Source: CAZUVM01 sp964623885 (GTDB taxonomy: Bacteria > Verrucomicrobiota > Verrucomicrobiia > Limisphaerales > UBA8199). From it: a stretch of 45,118 bases of DNA. Positions 1-7,274 of this stretch are shown here, in pieces. The stretch's first letter is position 1, and every line of letters begins with the position of its first letter. The notes below the pieces were generated by a model. That model saw only the letters and a list, made by a program, of their open reading frames with translations, searched no databases and was not told the origin of the DNA. The DNA is taken from the NCBI GenBank assembly GCA_964623885.1, contig CAZUVM010000088.1, forward strand, positions 1-45,118, given 5' to 3'. Position numbers and translations under genes: made by a program.

Positions 1-665
1 AGGTAGCGGCCGGAGTACTCCAGGATCATCGCTTCATGGATCATCGTCAATTCGAGGTGCGTGGCCGGATTATCAACCGGGATTCGGCCGGTCTCCGCCA
101 GCAAGACGATGAACAAGGCGGCAAACGCCAGCACATGAGCGGGATTCAGCAGCTTCCAGGCGGGGCCCTGAGCCACGTGCAGCATTTCACTCAAATTCGT
201 GGAGCCGGCTGCGATTGCCACGGTGAAGATAGCTAACATCAGGGCTGGCTCCGCGATTGCCGAAATGGTCATTTCCCGGCTGCTGCCCATTCCGCCAAAT
301 GCGCTGGCGGGGTCCAGCCCGCCGAGCGCGAGGAAGAACCGGCCCAAGGCCAGCAAACCGACAAACGCCAGCACGCCACCGAACAAACTCAATGGCGCAG
401 TCGCGCTAACCAGGGGCAACATGAGCCCGGCCAGCAGCGTAGAGAGAAATAAGACATAGGGCATTGCGGAGAACACCCACGAAGCGTGCTCCGAAATCAC
501 CATGTCCTTGCGCAGGAACTTGACGAGGTCGAGGTACGGCTGCCAGATCCGCGCGCCGCGTCGGTTTTGGAGTTTGGCCTTCCAATTACGGATGCACCCG
601 GTCACCAGCGGCGCCAAACCGAGCAGCAGCGCGGTTTGCAGGATGATGCCCAGGACGGGGTTCAT
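1..665 (-). CDS. hyfC: HyfC/HycD-like membrane subunit of a group-4 hydrogenase-type complex (C-terminus cut by window edge)
   Basis: This is a multi-spanning membrane protein of the NuoH/HycD/HyfC family, the subunit that joins the hydrophilic arm to the membrane arm in formate hydrogenlyase-like complexes. The frame is open from the ATG at 665 to the window edge, about 221 residues; E. coli HyfC has a little over 300, so the C-terminal third is missing. Visible family signatures are a basic loop ending in WQPYLDLVKFLRKD and, near the edge, ETGRIPVDNPATHLELTMIH, the conserved quinone-site-like loop of HycD/HyfC. Its ATG overlaps the TGA of hyfB by four bases, so the two are translationally coupled. 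Whether the complex is a real NiFe hydrogenase or a metal-free relative depends on a large-subunit gene outside the window. Confidence 0.88.
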   Translation of the reverse strand, partial: MNPVLGIILQTALLLGLAPLVTGCIRNWKAKLQNRRGARIWQPYLDLVKFLRKDMVISEHASWVFSAMPYVLFLSTLLAGLMLPLVSATAPLSLFGGVLAFVGLLALGRFFLALGGLDPASAFGGMGSSREMTISAIAEPALMLAIFTVAIAAGSTNLSEMLHVAQGPAWKLLNPAHVLAFAALFIVLLAETGRIPVDNPATHLELTMIHEAMILEYSGRY

Positions 666-2707
666 AACGCGAACATCAACAGGAGCAGAAGTGTGATAAA
701 GATATAGATCAGGTAGGCCTGGATACTCCCAGCCTGGAGTGCGCGCATGCGGCGGGAGAGGCGCAGAATGCCCCGATTCAAGGGCCGGTAGATGCGCGTG
801 ACGAATGCCTCTTCGATATGGCTTTCGAAGCGCAGGGTCTTGGCGAAATACGGCGAGTAATCGTACTCGCGCTGCACTTCACGCCGTGGCCGGAACAGGG
901 CTTTGAAAATCATGCGGATCGGTTTGGAAAAGCCGGTGGCCGTGTACTCCATGTGGGGTGTTAATCCGCGGAGGCCGCAATCCCACGTCGGTCCAATGCG
1001 AATCTTAGAGTGGCGAGCGAACACAAGCCATAACCCCAGCGGAATGGGCAGCAAGCAAATTGCCATCAGGGCCATGCCAAGCGTCGAAACGGTCCCGCCA
1101 GCCATCTGCGTCGTGGTCAGCACGAGACCGTTGGCCAGGCTCATCCGGGCGCTCATTGATTCGCCGATGAGTTGCTGGGTGAGCGGATCGAACAGGCGCA
1201 GGAAGAGAGTCGGAAACAGGCCTAGAAAAAAGCAAGCCGCCGTAAGCACACCCATTCCACCCAGCATTGTCGGCGCCGCCTCGTGGGCCTGGGCTGCGTG
1301 TTCACTTCGCGGCTGGGCAAGGAAAGTGATTCCAAACGCTTTGACAAAACAGGCGGCCGCAAGCGCGCCCGTGAGAGCGAGCATCGCGCCGCTCAGCGGG
1401 AACATCAGTCGCACGAGGCTATCGGTAGTGCCGAACCCCTGAAGCAAAGATTGGTAGGTGAGCCATTCGCTAACGAAGCCATTCAGCGGGGGCAGCGCCG
1501 AAATGGCCACGGCGCCGATCAAAAAGAAGAACGCTGTCTTTGGCATCCGTTTAATCAGTCCACCCAATTCCTCCATGTTACGAGTATGCGTGGCGTGCAA
1601 CACGGCACCCGCTCCGAGGAAGAGCAAGGCTTTAAACAGAGCGTGATTAATGGTGTGATAGAGGCCCGCGATCAAGGCCAGCGCAGCCAACACCGGATGG
1701 TGTGTGTTTAAGAACATCAGCGAGGCGCCGAGTCCCATGAGGATGATGCCGATATTCTCGATGCTGTGATAGGCGAGCAACCGCTTGAGATCATGTTCCA
1801 TCAGGGCATAGAGCACCCCCAACACGGCTGAGATTGTGCCGATGGTCAAAATGGTGACACCCCACCAGTTCGGCGGCGTGCCGAGAAAGTCGAACAGCAC
1901 GCGAGTCAAACCATAGATACCGGCTTTGATCAGCACGCCGGAAAGAAGCGCCGAAGCGTTGCTTGGAGCTACCGGGTGCGCCTCCGGCAGCCAAATGTGT
2001 AGCGGGATAATCCCCGCCTTTACGCCGAACCCGGCCAGGAACAACAGGAACGCCGCATCACGGCGAAGCGGCGACATTTGGCTCGCGGCCGCACGAAACC
2101 CGTCGAAGCCGTAGCCGCCCGATTGCTGGAACAGCACCAGAAAGCCCAGAATCAGGCAACCGGTTCCGATGTGCGACATGACAAAATAGAGCACGCCGGC
2201 GTTGCGAGTTTCGGTTTTTTCGTGTTCGAAGCTTACGAGAGCATAAGCCGTCAATGCCATTAACTCCCACGCGATTAAAAAGAAAAATGCGTTGGAGGCG
2301 CTGAACACCAACGTAGTTGCCAGCAAGAGCCCGTTGAAGAATGCTGCCAGAATACCAACTTTCTTCCGGCCGTAGAATCCACGCGCGTAACCGAACGAAT
2401 AAAGAGAAAGCGCGAGGGCCAGAGTTGAGGCTATCAGCACGAAGAATGCTCCCAGCGGATCCAGCCGCACTGTAAGCTTCACATAGGGGATAAGCGAAGG
2501 CCAAAACTCAAAGCTCAATGGCTCCCCTCCGGACAGCAGCATCCAAACAGCGGTGCCTATCCCCAGTAAACCACCCAAAGTCGAACAACCAAAGCCTGCC
2601 ACATTTGCGATCTTCTCCCGTTGGACAAACACCAAGCTGCTGACGACACCCAAGGCATAGGCAAGGAGGGTCAGTTTCAGCAGCAGAATCGGGGAAAAAG
2701 AATCCAT
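662..2707 (-). CDS. hyfB: HyfB-like proton-pumping membrane subunit (NuoL/NuoM/Mrp antiporter family)
   Basis: A 681-residue polytopic membrane protein, close to the size of E. coli hydrogenase-4 component B (about 670). It belongs to the antiporter-like subunits of complex I and group-4 hydrogenases, which couple electron transfer to ion pumping. The conserved core is visible: AWELMALTAYAL with the key Glu near residue 148, GFGVKAGIIPLHIWLPEAHP with Lys near 230, and SGVLIKAGIYG with Lys near 261. The C-terminal part (about 570-650) carries the DCGLRGLTPHMEYTATGFSKP segment typical of HyfB/HycC rather than NuoL. The start ATG has no strong Shine-Dalgarno. It follows the EIIA-like gene after a 143-bp gap that holds a hairpin, and overlaps hyfC by ATGA. 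Confidence 0.9.
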   Translation of the reverse strand: MDSFSPILLLKLTLLAYALGVVSSLVFVQREKIANVAGFGCSTLGGLLGIGTAVWMLLSGGEPLSFEFWPSLIPYVKLTVRLDPLGAFFVLIASTLALALSLYSFGYARGFYGRKKVGILAAFFNGLLLATTLVFSASNAFFFLIAWELMALTAYALVSFEHEKTETRNAGVLYFVMSHIGTGCLILGFLVLFQQSGGYGFDGFRAAASQMSPLRRDAAFLLFLAGFGVKAGIIPLHIWLPEAHPVAPSNASALLSGVLIKAGIYGLTRVLFDFLGTPPNWWGVTILTIGTISAVLGVLYALMEHDLKRLLAYHSIENIGIILMGLGASLMFLNTHHPVLAALALIAGLYHTINHALFKALLFLGAGAVLHATHTRNMEELGGLIKRMPKTAFFFLIGAVAISALPPLNGFVSEWLTYQSLLQGFGTTDSLVRLMFPLSGAMLALTGALAAACFVKAFGITFLAQPRSEHAAQAHEAAPTMLGGMGVLTAACFFLGLFPTLFLRLFDPLTQQLIGESMSARMSLANGLVLTTTQMAGGTVSTLGMALMAICLLPIPLGLWLVFARHSKIRIGPTWDCGLRGLTPHMEYTATGFSKPIRMIFKALFRPRREVQREYDYSPYFAKTLRFESHIEEAFVTRIYRPLNRGILRLSRRMRALQAGSIQAYLIYIFITLLLLLMFAL

Positions 2708-2776
2708 TGGTATTTACTGCGGTGACTGAGCAGGCGCCTCAGGTGAAGCCCGCCGGAAGATGCAGCTTATTTCACC

Positions 2777-2809
2777 GGGCGCGCTGCTTGCAGCGCGCCC
2801 TGCCCTATC
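2777..2809 (-). repeat. REP-like GC-rich hairpin between the EIIA-like gene and hyfB
   Basis: A perfect 11-bp inverted repeat (GGGCGCGCTGC, two-base loop, complement) lies at 2777-2800. Read on the minus strand it is preceded by the head GATAGGG at 2803-2809. The head-plus-hairpin layout matches the elements at 17675, 28363 and 35428. No T-run follows on the minus strand, so a classical intrinsic terminator is unlikely, although the hairpin could still attenuate transcription into hyfB. Confidence 0.5.
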
Positions 2810-2850
2810 CCCCAGCTCATCCTCGTTCGCTCTGTCCGCTCGTTTTACGT

Positions 2851-3351
2851 TCATCCTGGTCGCAATTTGATTTGTCGGAGAACTGCCAGAATGGCTTGTG
2901 CCGTGCCAGCGGCGCGAAGCTGAACCAGTAGATTGTTCTGCTGGCCGAGTCGAGCCAGGCTTGCGAGCAGGTGCAAATAGGTCGTGGCATCGGTTGCGGG
3001 CACCGCAATCAGGAATACACACTGGACCGGCCACGATCCTTTAGCGCCCCACGACACCGGCCGGCGAGTGCGACCGAATGCGAACTGAACGTGCTTCACG
3101 CCGCTCATGCGCGCATGCGGAAACGCCAGGCCGCATGCCAGCGCAGAGTTCAACAGCAGTTCCTGATTCAGCGCGGAATGGTAAAACGGAAGCACATCGG
3201 GAACACATCCTTCGCGCTGTAGCATGTTGCTCAGCTCGCTAATGATGCCCGCCGTGTCGTGTTCGCGCAGTTCCGCCACCACCAGGCCCGGTCGGGTGAA
3301 GTCCGCCAAGGTGGCGGAGCTTACCCCATTGAGCGTGGCATCAAGCGGCAT
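2851..3351 (-). CDS. PTS EIIA-like (PtsN / fructose-type) regulatory protein
   Basis: A 166-residue cytoplasmic protein with the fold signature of the PTS EIIA-2 domain (PtsN/IIA-Ntr, FruA). The phosphoacceptor motif is kept: LACGLAFPHAR with His at about residue 79, matching the family IAIPHGK. The C-terminal half has the expected LIAVPATDATTYLHLLASL segment with its second conserved histidine region. The reading frame is open further upstream to 3480, but the ATG at 3351 is preferred because the longer version would cover the 3' end of the zinc-ribbon gene; with this start the overlap is only 11 bp. No EI, HPr or EIIB/EIIC is nearby, so a regulatory role like PtsN is more likely than sugar uptake. 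Its position before hyfB suggests, without proof, a link to control of that complex. Confidence 0.78.
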   Translation of the reverse strand: MPLDATLNGVSSATLADFTRPGLVVAELREHDTAGIISELSNMLQREGCVPDVLPFYHSALNQELLLNSALACGLAFPHARMSGVKHVQFAFGRTRRPVSWGAKGSWPVQCVFLIAVPATDATTYLHLLASLARLGQQNNLLVQLRAAGTAQAILAVLRQIKLRPG

Positions 3352-3721
3352 GCGCGAGGGTCTTGCGTTTGCGCGCCTTTGAGACGGGCTTGGTGGCAGC
3401 GATGTTTTCGACAAACTGAGTCTCGGTCGGATCGGGAAGATACAAATACCTTCCGCAGCTATCGCAGAGCCGAATGTCATTGCCTTGCATTAGGGTGTTA
3501 ATCGTACCGATAGGCAGCCGCATATGGCAACCGGTGCAAACCTGGTTGCGCACGATTGCCACACCCTTTTTACCTCGAGCTACTAACCGATCGTAGTGGC
3601 CAAGAATTTGCGCCGGAACCTTGCTGCGCAACTCAGCCACTTGCGCCTCGGTGTACTTGTCAGGGGATTCGTCGAACTCCAGAGCCTGAAGTTTCAGCAG
3701 ACTGGTGAGAAGGTCGTTCAT
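3341..3721 (-). CDS. C4 zinc-ribbon domain protein (short form)
   Basis: A 126-residue protein with two CxxC knuckles: Cys62/Cys65 in QVCTGCHMRLP and Cys86/Cys89 in RLCDSCGRYLYL. This arrangement is typical of the C4-type zinc-ribbon family related to chlamydial CdsZ and zf-RING_7. Family members are usually about 240 residues with a long N-terminal coiled coil. Here only some 55 residues precede the ribbon, so this is an N-terminally short version. A basic tail (KARKRKTL) follows. The gene heads the minus-strand run into the EIIA-like gene, overlapping it by 11 bp. Molecular function is unknown; nucleic-acid or chaperone-type binding is possible. Confidence 0.75.
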   Translation of the reverse strand: MNDLLTSLLKLQALEFDESPDKYTEAQVAELRSKVPAQILGHYDRLVARGKKGVAIVRNQVCTGCHMRLPIGTINTLMQGNDIRLCDSCGRYLYLPDPTETQFVENIAATKPVSKARKRKTLAHAA

Positions 3722-4031
3722 AGTTTGTACTTACGCTAATTGCATACCAACGGCAGGGACCTGGTAGGTAAGTAGTTGGCTTGGAAGTATAAACAATTTT
3801 CAATGTGCCGGAAAACTCTGCTCCTGGCCCCGAGGCAAACTGGGTTAAAGTGCACTCTTTGCACGAAAAGCAAGTATTAAGTGCAGCAATGGATGAGAGG
3901 AACGAGTCCAAAGCACTTCCGGTAACAAACAGAACCGGCGCCGGTTCCTCTCTTGGCGCGGCGCCAGTTCTTTGCGCTATGACCACGCAGTTTGCGCGTC
4001 TAACCTTCCGTCGGTTCCTTCCGAATCGAAC
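3722..4031. other. 310-bp gene-free stretch with two adjacent palindromes
   Basis: I see no convincing gene here. A 108-codon minus-strand frame covers most of it, but it runs into the zinc-ribbon gene in another frame and has no family features. The notable content is the double palindrome at 3932-3966, listed separately. The promoter of the zinc-ribbon operon should lie here, but I cannot place a clear -35/-10 pair. Confidence 0.5.
3932..3966. repeat. Two adjacent perfect palindromes
   Basis: GAACCGGCGCCGGTTC (3932-3947) is a perfect 16-bp palindrome. Six bases later comes TGGCGC-G-GCGCCA (3954-3966), a second perfect dyad, and both share a GGCGCC-type core. They sit about 210 bp upstream of the zinc-ribbon start and about 65 bp past the stop of the small minus-strand gene. 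They could be operators, a bidirectional terminator stem without T-run, or a repeat element. Confidence 0.5.
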
Positions 4032-4205
4032 TTAGGCACGCTTGCGCGCACCGCGCTTATTGGGGCGGGGTATGGCCGGAGAAGGTGTTGGGTTTGCTTG
4101 CGGCGCAGGTTGAACTGCTGGCGCCGGTGTCGGCTGAGTTTGTGTTCCAGTGCAGGTGCACGAGGTGGCGGGGATAGCACTGACAGTATTTGTGGGTTCG
4201 CTCAT
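4032..4205 (-). CDS. Small proline-rich protein with basic tail
   Basis: A 57-residue frame starting MSEPTNTVSAIPATSC. It has a CTC cysteine pair, a middle rich in Pro, Gln, Ala and Thr, and a strongly basic end (RPNKRGARKRA). I do not recognise a family. The reading frame is open upstream to 4307, but the ATG at 4205 is preferred because a good promoter (4219-4247) ends only about 14 bp before it. That would make the mRNA nearly leaderless and explain the absence of a Shine-Dalgarno. It could be cytoplasmic or nucleic-acid binding through its tail. Low-complexity composition means chance cannot be excluded. Confidence 0.45.
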   Translation of the reverse strand: MSEPTNTVSAIPATSCTCTGTQTQPTPAPAVQPAPQANPTPSPAIPRPNKRGARKRA

Positions 4206-4218
4206 AATTCTACAGTTT

Positions 4219-4256
4219 TTTATATTGTAATAGTTTGCCATTGTCGGTTTCGACAA
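4219..4256 (-). promoter_or_regulatory. Promoter with overlapping dyad, upstream of the small proline-rich gene
   Basis: On the minus strand a -35 box CCGACA (4242-4247) is followed after 17 bp by a -10 box TATAAA (4219-4224). A perfect inverted repeat TTGTCG-GTTT-CGACAA (4241-4256) overlaps the -35, which is the usual place for a repressor site. The predicted transcription start is about 8 bases before the ATG at 4205. Confidence 0.45.
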
Positions 4257-4506
4257 CTGTGGGGCCATGAGGCATAGCCCGTACCATGCGTCAAAGAATC
4301 CACACAACTAATTTATAGCTAGGTGCTTGAACGGACCTGACTAAATCCGGCGCTAAGCTTCCCGAGGCGGGTTGGAGCAATTCCTGCACGCGATCACTCT
4401 GAGGTTGTGCAAGTGCTGGCGTTCACCGAAATCACAGGACTGAATTCCGTAATCAACCCCGATTGCGATTTTCGTGCTTTTCTATGACCTTGTTGCCTGG
4501 TGTCAG
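4257..4506. other. Gene-free stretch between divergent small genes
   Basis: Together with 4206-4256 this makes about 300 bp without a gene. The section near 4260-4480 is less GC-rich than the surrounding genes and presumably holds the promoter for the plus-strand gene at 4507. I see no tRNA, no clear structured RNA and no repeat here. Confidence 0.4.
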
Positions 4507-4947
4507 ATGGCACCATCAAATATGTCAGCCACAGCCCTGGAGCAGCAGTTTCGTTATCCTTATGAGGAATTTGCAGAGAGCATTAAAGCGATGCCACTCG
4601 TTCGCCGTTGGGAATACACCTCGCGATTCGGCTATGTAGGAACTGCCCAGAACAGTCGTGCCAACAACGCTCGAGTGGTTGAGTACTTTTCTGATTGTTA
4701 TTCCGACTCAAAGGAGGCGCTTTATAAGGCCGAACTTTTCCTTTCAATGTGTGATTACCTCGGGCGGCATGCTGCGGTTTTTACCCGAAAGCAACTCCTG
4801 GAAATCGAGGCCAACGGCGTGATGTCTGTGGAATCAGCCCTGTTGCGAGCTGTGCATAGCCTATTTCTAATCGCTGCCGACCCCACCAACACGAATCCGA
4901 AAAAACTATTGCCTCTGGTCCGCGCGTTGCAAGATATCGCTCAGTAG
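4507..4947 (+). CDS. Hypothetical protein, mostly helical
   Basis: A 146-residue frame of unknown function, Tyr-, Phe- and Arg-rich in its first half (FRYPYEEFAESIKAMPLVRR) and predicted mostly helical. I see no signal peptide, membrane span or known motif. A GTG at 4474 would add 11 residues, but the ATG at 4507 has GGTG a few bases upstream. The gene is convergent with pilT, with only four bases between the two stop codons. Codon use looks like that of its neighbours, so I believe it is a real gene, but I cannot assign a family. Confidence 0.6.
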   Translation: MAPSNMSATALEQQFRYPYEEFAESIKAMPLVRRWEYTSRFGYVGTAQNSRANNARVVEYFSDCYSDSKEALYKAELFLSMCDYLGRHAAVFTRKQLLEIEANGVMSVESALLRAVHSLFLIAADPTNTNPKKLLPLVRALQDIAQ

Positions 4948-4951
4948 GGGG

Positions 4952-6049
4952 TCAGCGCTGGGCGAAGGATAGACGAGTCGGCTTGGCCGCATCGTGCGTT
5001 GTCTTCTCGTAGATGTACGGCTTGGCGGTTTCGTAATCGATTTTGCCTTCGCGACAGAGCCGCAGGAGACATTGATCCATGGTTTGCATGCCCTCTTGTG
5101 AGCCCGTTTGGAGTGATTGGTAAATAGCATCCACTTTGCCCGACCTGATGTTGCTGCGGATGGCGGAATTGGCGAGCATAACCTCACAGGCCAGGCAGCG
5201 GCCGGACTTGTCTTTTTTGGGCAAAAGGACCTGGGAAATAACCCCAACCAGGTTGGCAGCCAATTGGACGCGGACTTGCGGTTGCTGGTCGGTTGGGAAA
5301 ACGTCCACGATGCGACTTACGGTGGAAGCAGCACTGGACGTATGAAGGGTGCCCAGCACCAGGTGACCTGTCTCGGCGGAAGTTATCGCGATGCCAATAG
5401 TCTCATAGTCCCGCATTTCCCCGATCAAAATCACGTCCGGATCCTGTCGCAACGCGTACTTGAGGGCGTTCTTAAATGACAGCGTGTCGGCAGCCGCGCC
5501 GACTTCGCGCTGGGTCACGTAAGCCTTTTTCGAAGTATGCACGAATTCGATTGGATCCTCGATCGTGAGGATGTGATCGTGGCGAGTGCTGTTAATGGCA
5601 TCGATCATCGAAGCAAGTGTCGTGGATTTCCCACTGCCGGTGGTGCCGGTTACTAGCACGAGACCTCGCTTAGCCTGCGTGAACTCCTGAACCGAATCCG
5701 GCAGACCCAGTTCGGCAAGTGGAGGAATCCTGTCTGAGAGACACCGAATGGCTGCGCCCACGGTCCCTTTATTTCGATGCACGTTGAATCGAAACCGGCC
5801 AAGCCCTGAGATACCATAAGCAAAATCTAACTCGTTTCGCGTGCTTGGGTCTTGTTCGAAAGCCTGCCTCTGGATGTCGGTAAGGACACTATAGATCAGC
5901 TCCTTGCATGATTGCGCATCGAGGGGCGCCAGTTCGGCGAAAGGCACCATTTCGCCCTGAATCCGCAGGCCAGGGCGCAGTCCGGCGATGAGGTGGAGAT
6001 CTGAGGCTTTTCTCTCCACCATTGTTTTTAAAAGAGCATCCAGCGTCAT
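4952..6049 (-). CDS. pilT: Type IV pilus retraction ATPase PilT
   Basis: A 365-residue hexameric secretion-type ATPase that depolymerises type IV pili for twitching motility and DNA uptake, acting at the inner membrane base of the pilus. Motifs in order: Walker A GTTGSGKS (135-142), Asp box LTIEDPIE (161-168), Walker B VILIGE (Glu 211) and the His box HLVLGTLHT (His 229, 236). The PilT-specific retraction motif appears as AIRSNIR (296-302) where AIRNLIR is usual. The ATG at 6049 (MTLDALLK) matches the family N-terminus. An upstream in-frame extension to 6133 adds 28 residues not expected in PilT. The Asn/Leu change within the AIR motif is a mild oddity. Confidence 0.92.
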   Translation of the reverse strand: MTLDALLKTMVERKASDLHLIAGLRPGLRIQGEMVPFAELAPLDAQSCKELIYSVLTDIQRQAFEQDPSTRNELDFAYGISGLGRFRFNVHRNKGTVGAAIRCLSDRIPPLAELGLPDSVQEFTQAKRGLVLVTGTTGSGKSTTLASMIDAINSTRHDHILTIEDPIEFVHTSKKAYVTQREVGAAADTLSFKNALKYALRQDPDVILIGEMRDYETIGIAITSAETGHLVLGTLHTSSAASTVSRIVDVFPTDQQPQVRVQLAANLVGVISQVLLPKKDKSGRCLACEVMLANSAIRSNIRSGKVDAIYQSLQTGSQEGMQTMDQCLLRLCREGKIDYETAKPYIYEKTTHDAAKPTRLSFAQR

Positions 6050-6259
6050 ACACAAATGACTTTGCCCTAGTTGAATCAACGATGACAAGCCGGACGTTTT
6101 TCTGCTCAAAGGTGCCACCAGATCTTTGTACAAGCGCTAATGAGGGAATGTGAGTCCAAATCCCGCGGACCACCAACAGGTGGATCCAGATCTTCCAAGT
6201 TCTTGCGTAGAGCGAGCGCCGTTCCTGCCGCTGCGAGCGGGAACCGGGCCGGGCAGCTC

Positions 6260-7042
6260 CTAGACCCTGTTTTCGCGTCGGAAACTCTTGGTCTCTTCCT
6301 TCACGTCGTGCCAGACAAGCGGGAGCACTAGCCGGGCCGGGCAATTATCATAGTGCAAGTCCAGGGTCTGGATCTCGACCCGTAAACGAGTGCCATCTTT
6401 GCGGCGCTGTTGCCATAGCCGTGGCGGCTCGTTATTAGAGCCGGGTCTTAGGCAGTCCTGCAGAAACGCGGGCACGTTCTCTTCTGCATAAAGGTCTCTC
6501 GCCGTGCGGACCATCAACTCGGCGGCGGTGTAACCGTATTGCCGTAGTGCGGCTTCATTAACGGCCAGAAAGCGAAGACTGCGAAGATCGAAAATCCACA
6601 TCGGGAGCGGGTTGCGTTCAAAGATGAAACGGAGTTGCTCCTCGGAGGCGCTCAGTATTTTGTCCTTCTGCTCACGTTGAAGGACCTGCTGGAGCAAGTT
6701 CGCATTGGCAGTGGTCAATTCCTCGGTTTGATGAAATGCTCGTTCCAGTTCTGCCAGAAGCTCCTGTTCCCGGTGTTCCAGGCGGACACGTCCGGAAACA
6801 ACCGATTCAGTATGAGCCATGCCCGCGAGTAGCAAAGCAGAAATCAAGACGTCGGTAATTCCAAAAGCTCCAACGCCAGACTGAAAAAGATGCACGGCGT
6901 GCAACAATGCCAAAGCCGCGAAAGTGTAAAAAACCCACCAGCCGACCCGATTACTGCCAAACAGCCGGTGCAGCCGAAGAGCATAGCCAGCCAAACCAGG
7001 CTGAAGAACACCCGAGAGCAGTGCGAGAATGTCAAAACCCAT
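6260..7042 (-). CDS. Membrane-anchored PAS-domain protein without output domain
   Basis: A 260-residue protein with about three N-terminal membrane segments (roughly 4-20, 32-50, 56-74), a coiled coil (about 80-125), and one PAS domain (about 128-245) starting at FIFERNPLPMWIFDL and including VNEAALRQYGYTAAEL. It stops just after the PAS fold with no kinase, GGDEF, EAL or methyl-accepting region. Only 210 bp separate it from pilT, so no decayed output domain is hidden there. The ATG at 7042 is chosen over a TTG at 7081 because GGGAAAGG lies a few bases upstream. Its neighbours are a soluble histidine kinase with no sensor domain, its regulator, and pilT. It may act as sensor for that kinase, which is inference. 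Confidence 0.8.
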   Translation of the reverse strand: MGFDILALLSGVLQPGLAGYALRLHRLFGSNRVGWWVFYTFAALALLHAVHLFQSGVGAFGITDVLISALLLAGMAHTESVVSGRVRLEHREQELLAELERAFHQTEELTTANANLLQQVLQREQKDKILSASEEQLRFIFERNPLPMWIFDLRSLRFLAVNEAALRQYGYTAAELMVRTARDLYAEENVPAFLQDCLRPGSNNEPPRLWQQRRKDGTRLRVEIQTLDLHYDNCPARLVLPLVWHDVKEETKSFRRENRV

Positions 7043-7274
7043 AAGTGCCTTTCCCAAGAGAAGCGACATCGCGCACGCCAACGTCGCCCGTTCCGTTAAA
7101 CAGTACTTGTTGTAGTGATTTGATTCTAGCTAGCAAACACCGAGCCAGCCACTTGCCTCAGATCAATGGTAGGATTTGTGCGACAGAGTTGATGGAGCGG
7201 CTTTCCAAAACCTGCAGTAGTGTCACAAAAGGAGGCAACCCTGTCTCTGAACAGGAGTCCTTTGCCGAAATCTG

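Noticed and set aside
2714..3034. Minus-strand frame covering the gap between the EIIA-like gene and hyfB
   Set aside because: It is a shifted frame of the EIIA-like gene; the correct frame has the conserved phospho-histidine motif and ends at 2851.
3660..3986. 108-codon minus-strand reading frame upstream of the zinc-ribbon gene
   Set aside because: It overlaps the zinc-ribbon start in another frame, has no family features and irregular composition, so it is treated as chance.
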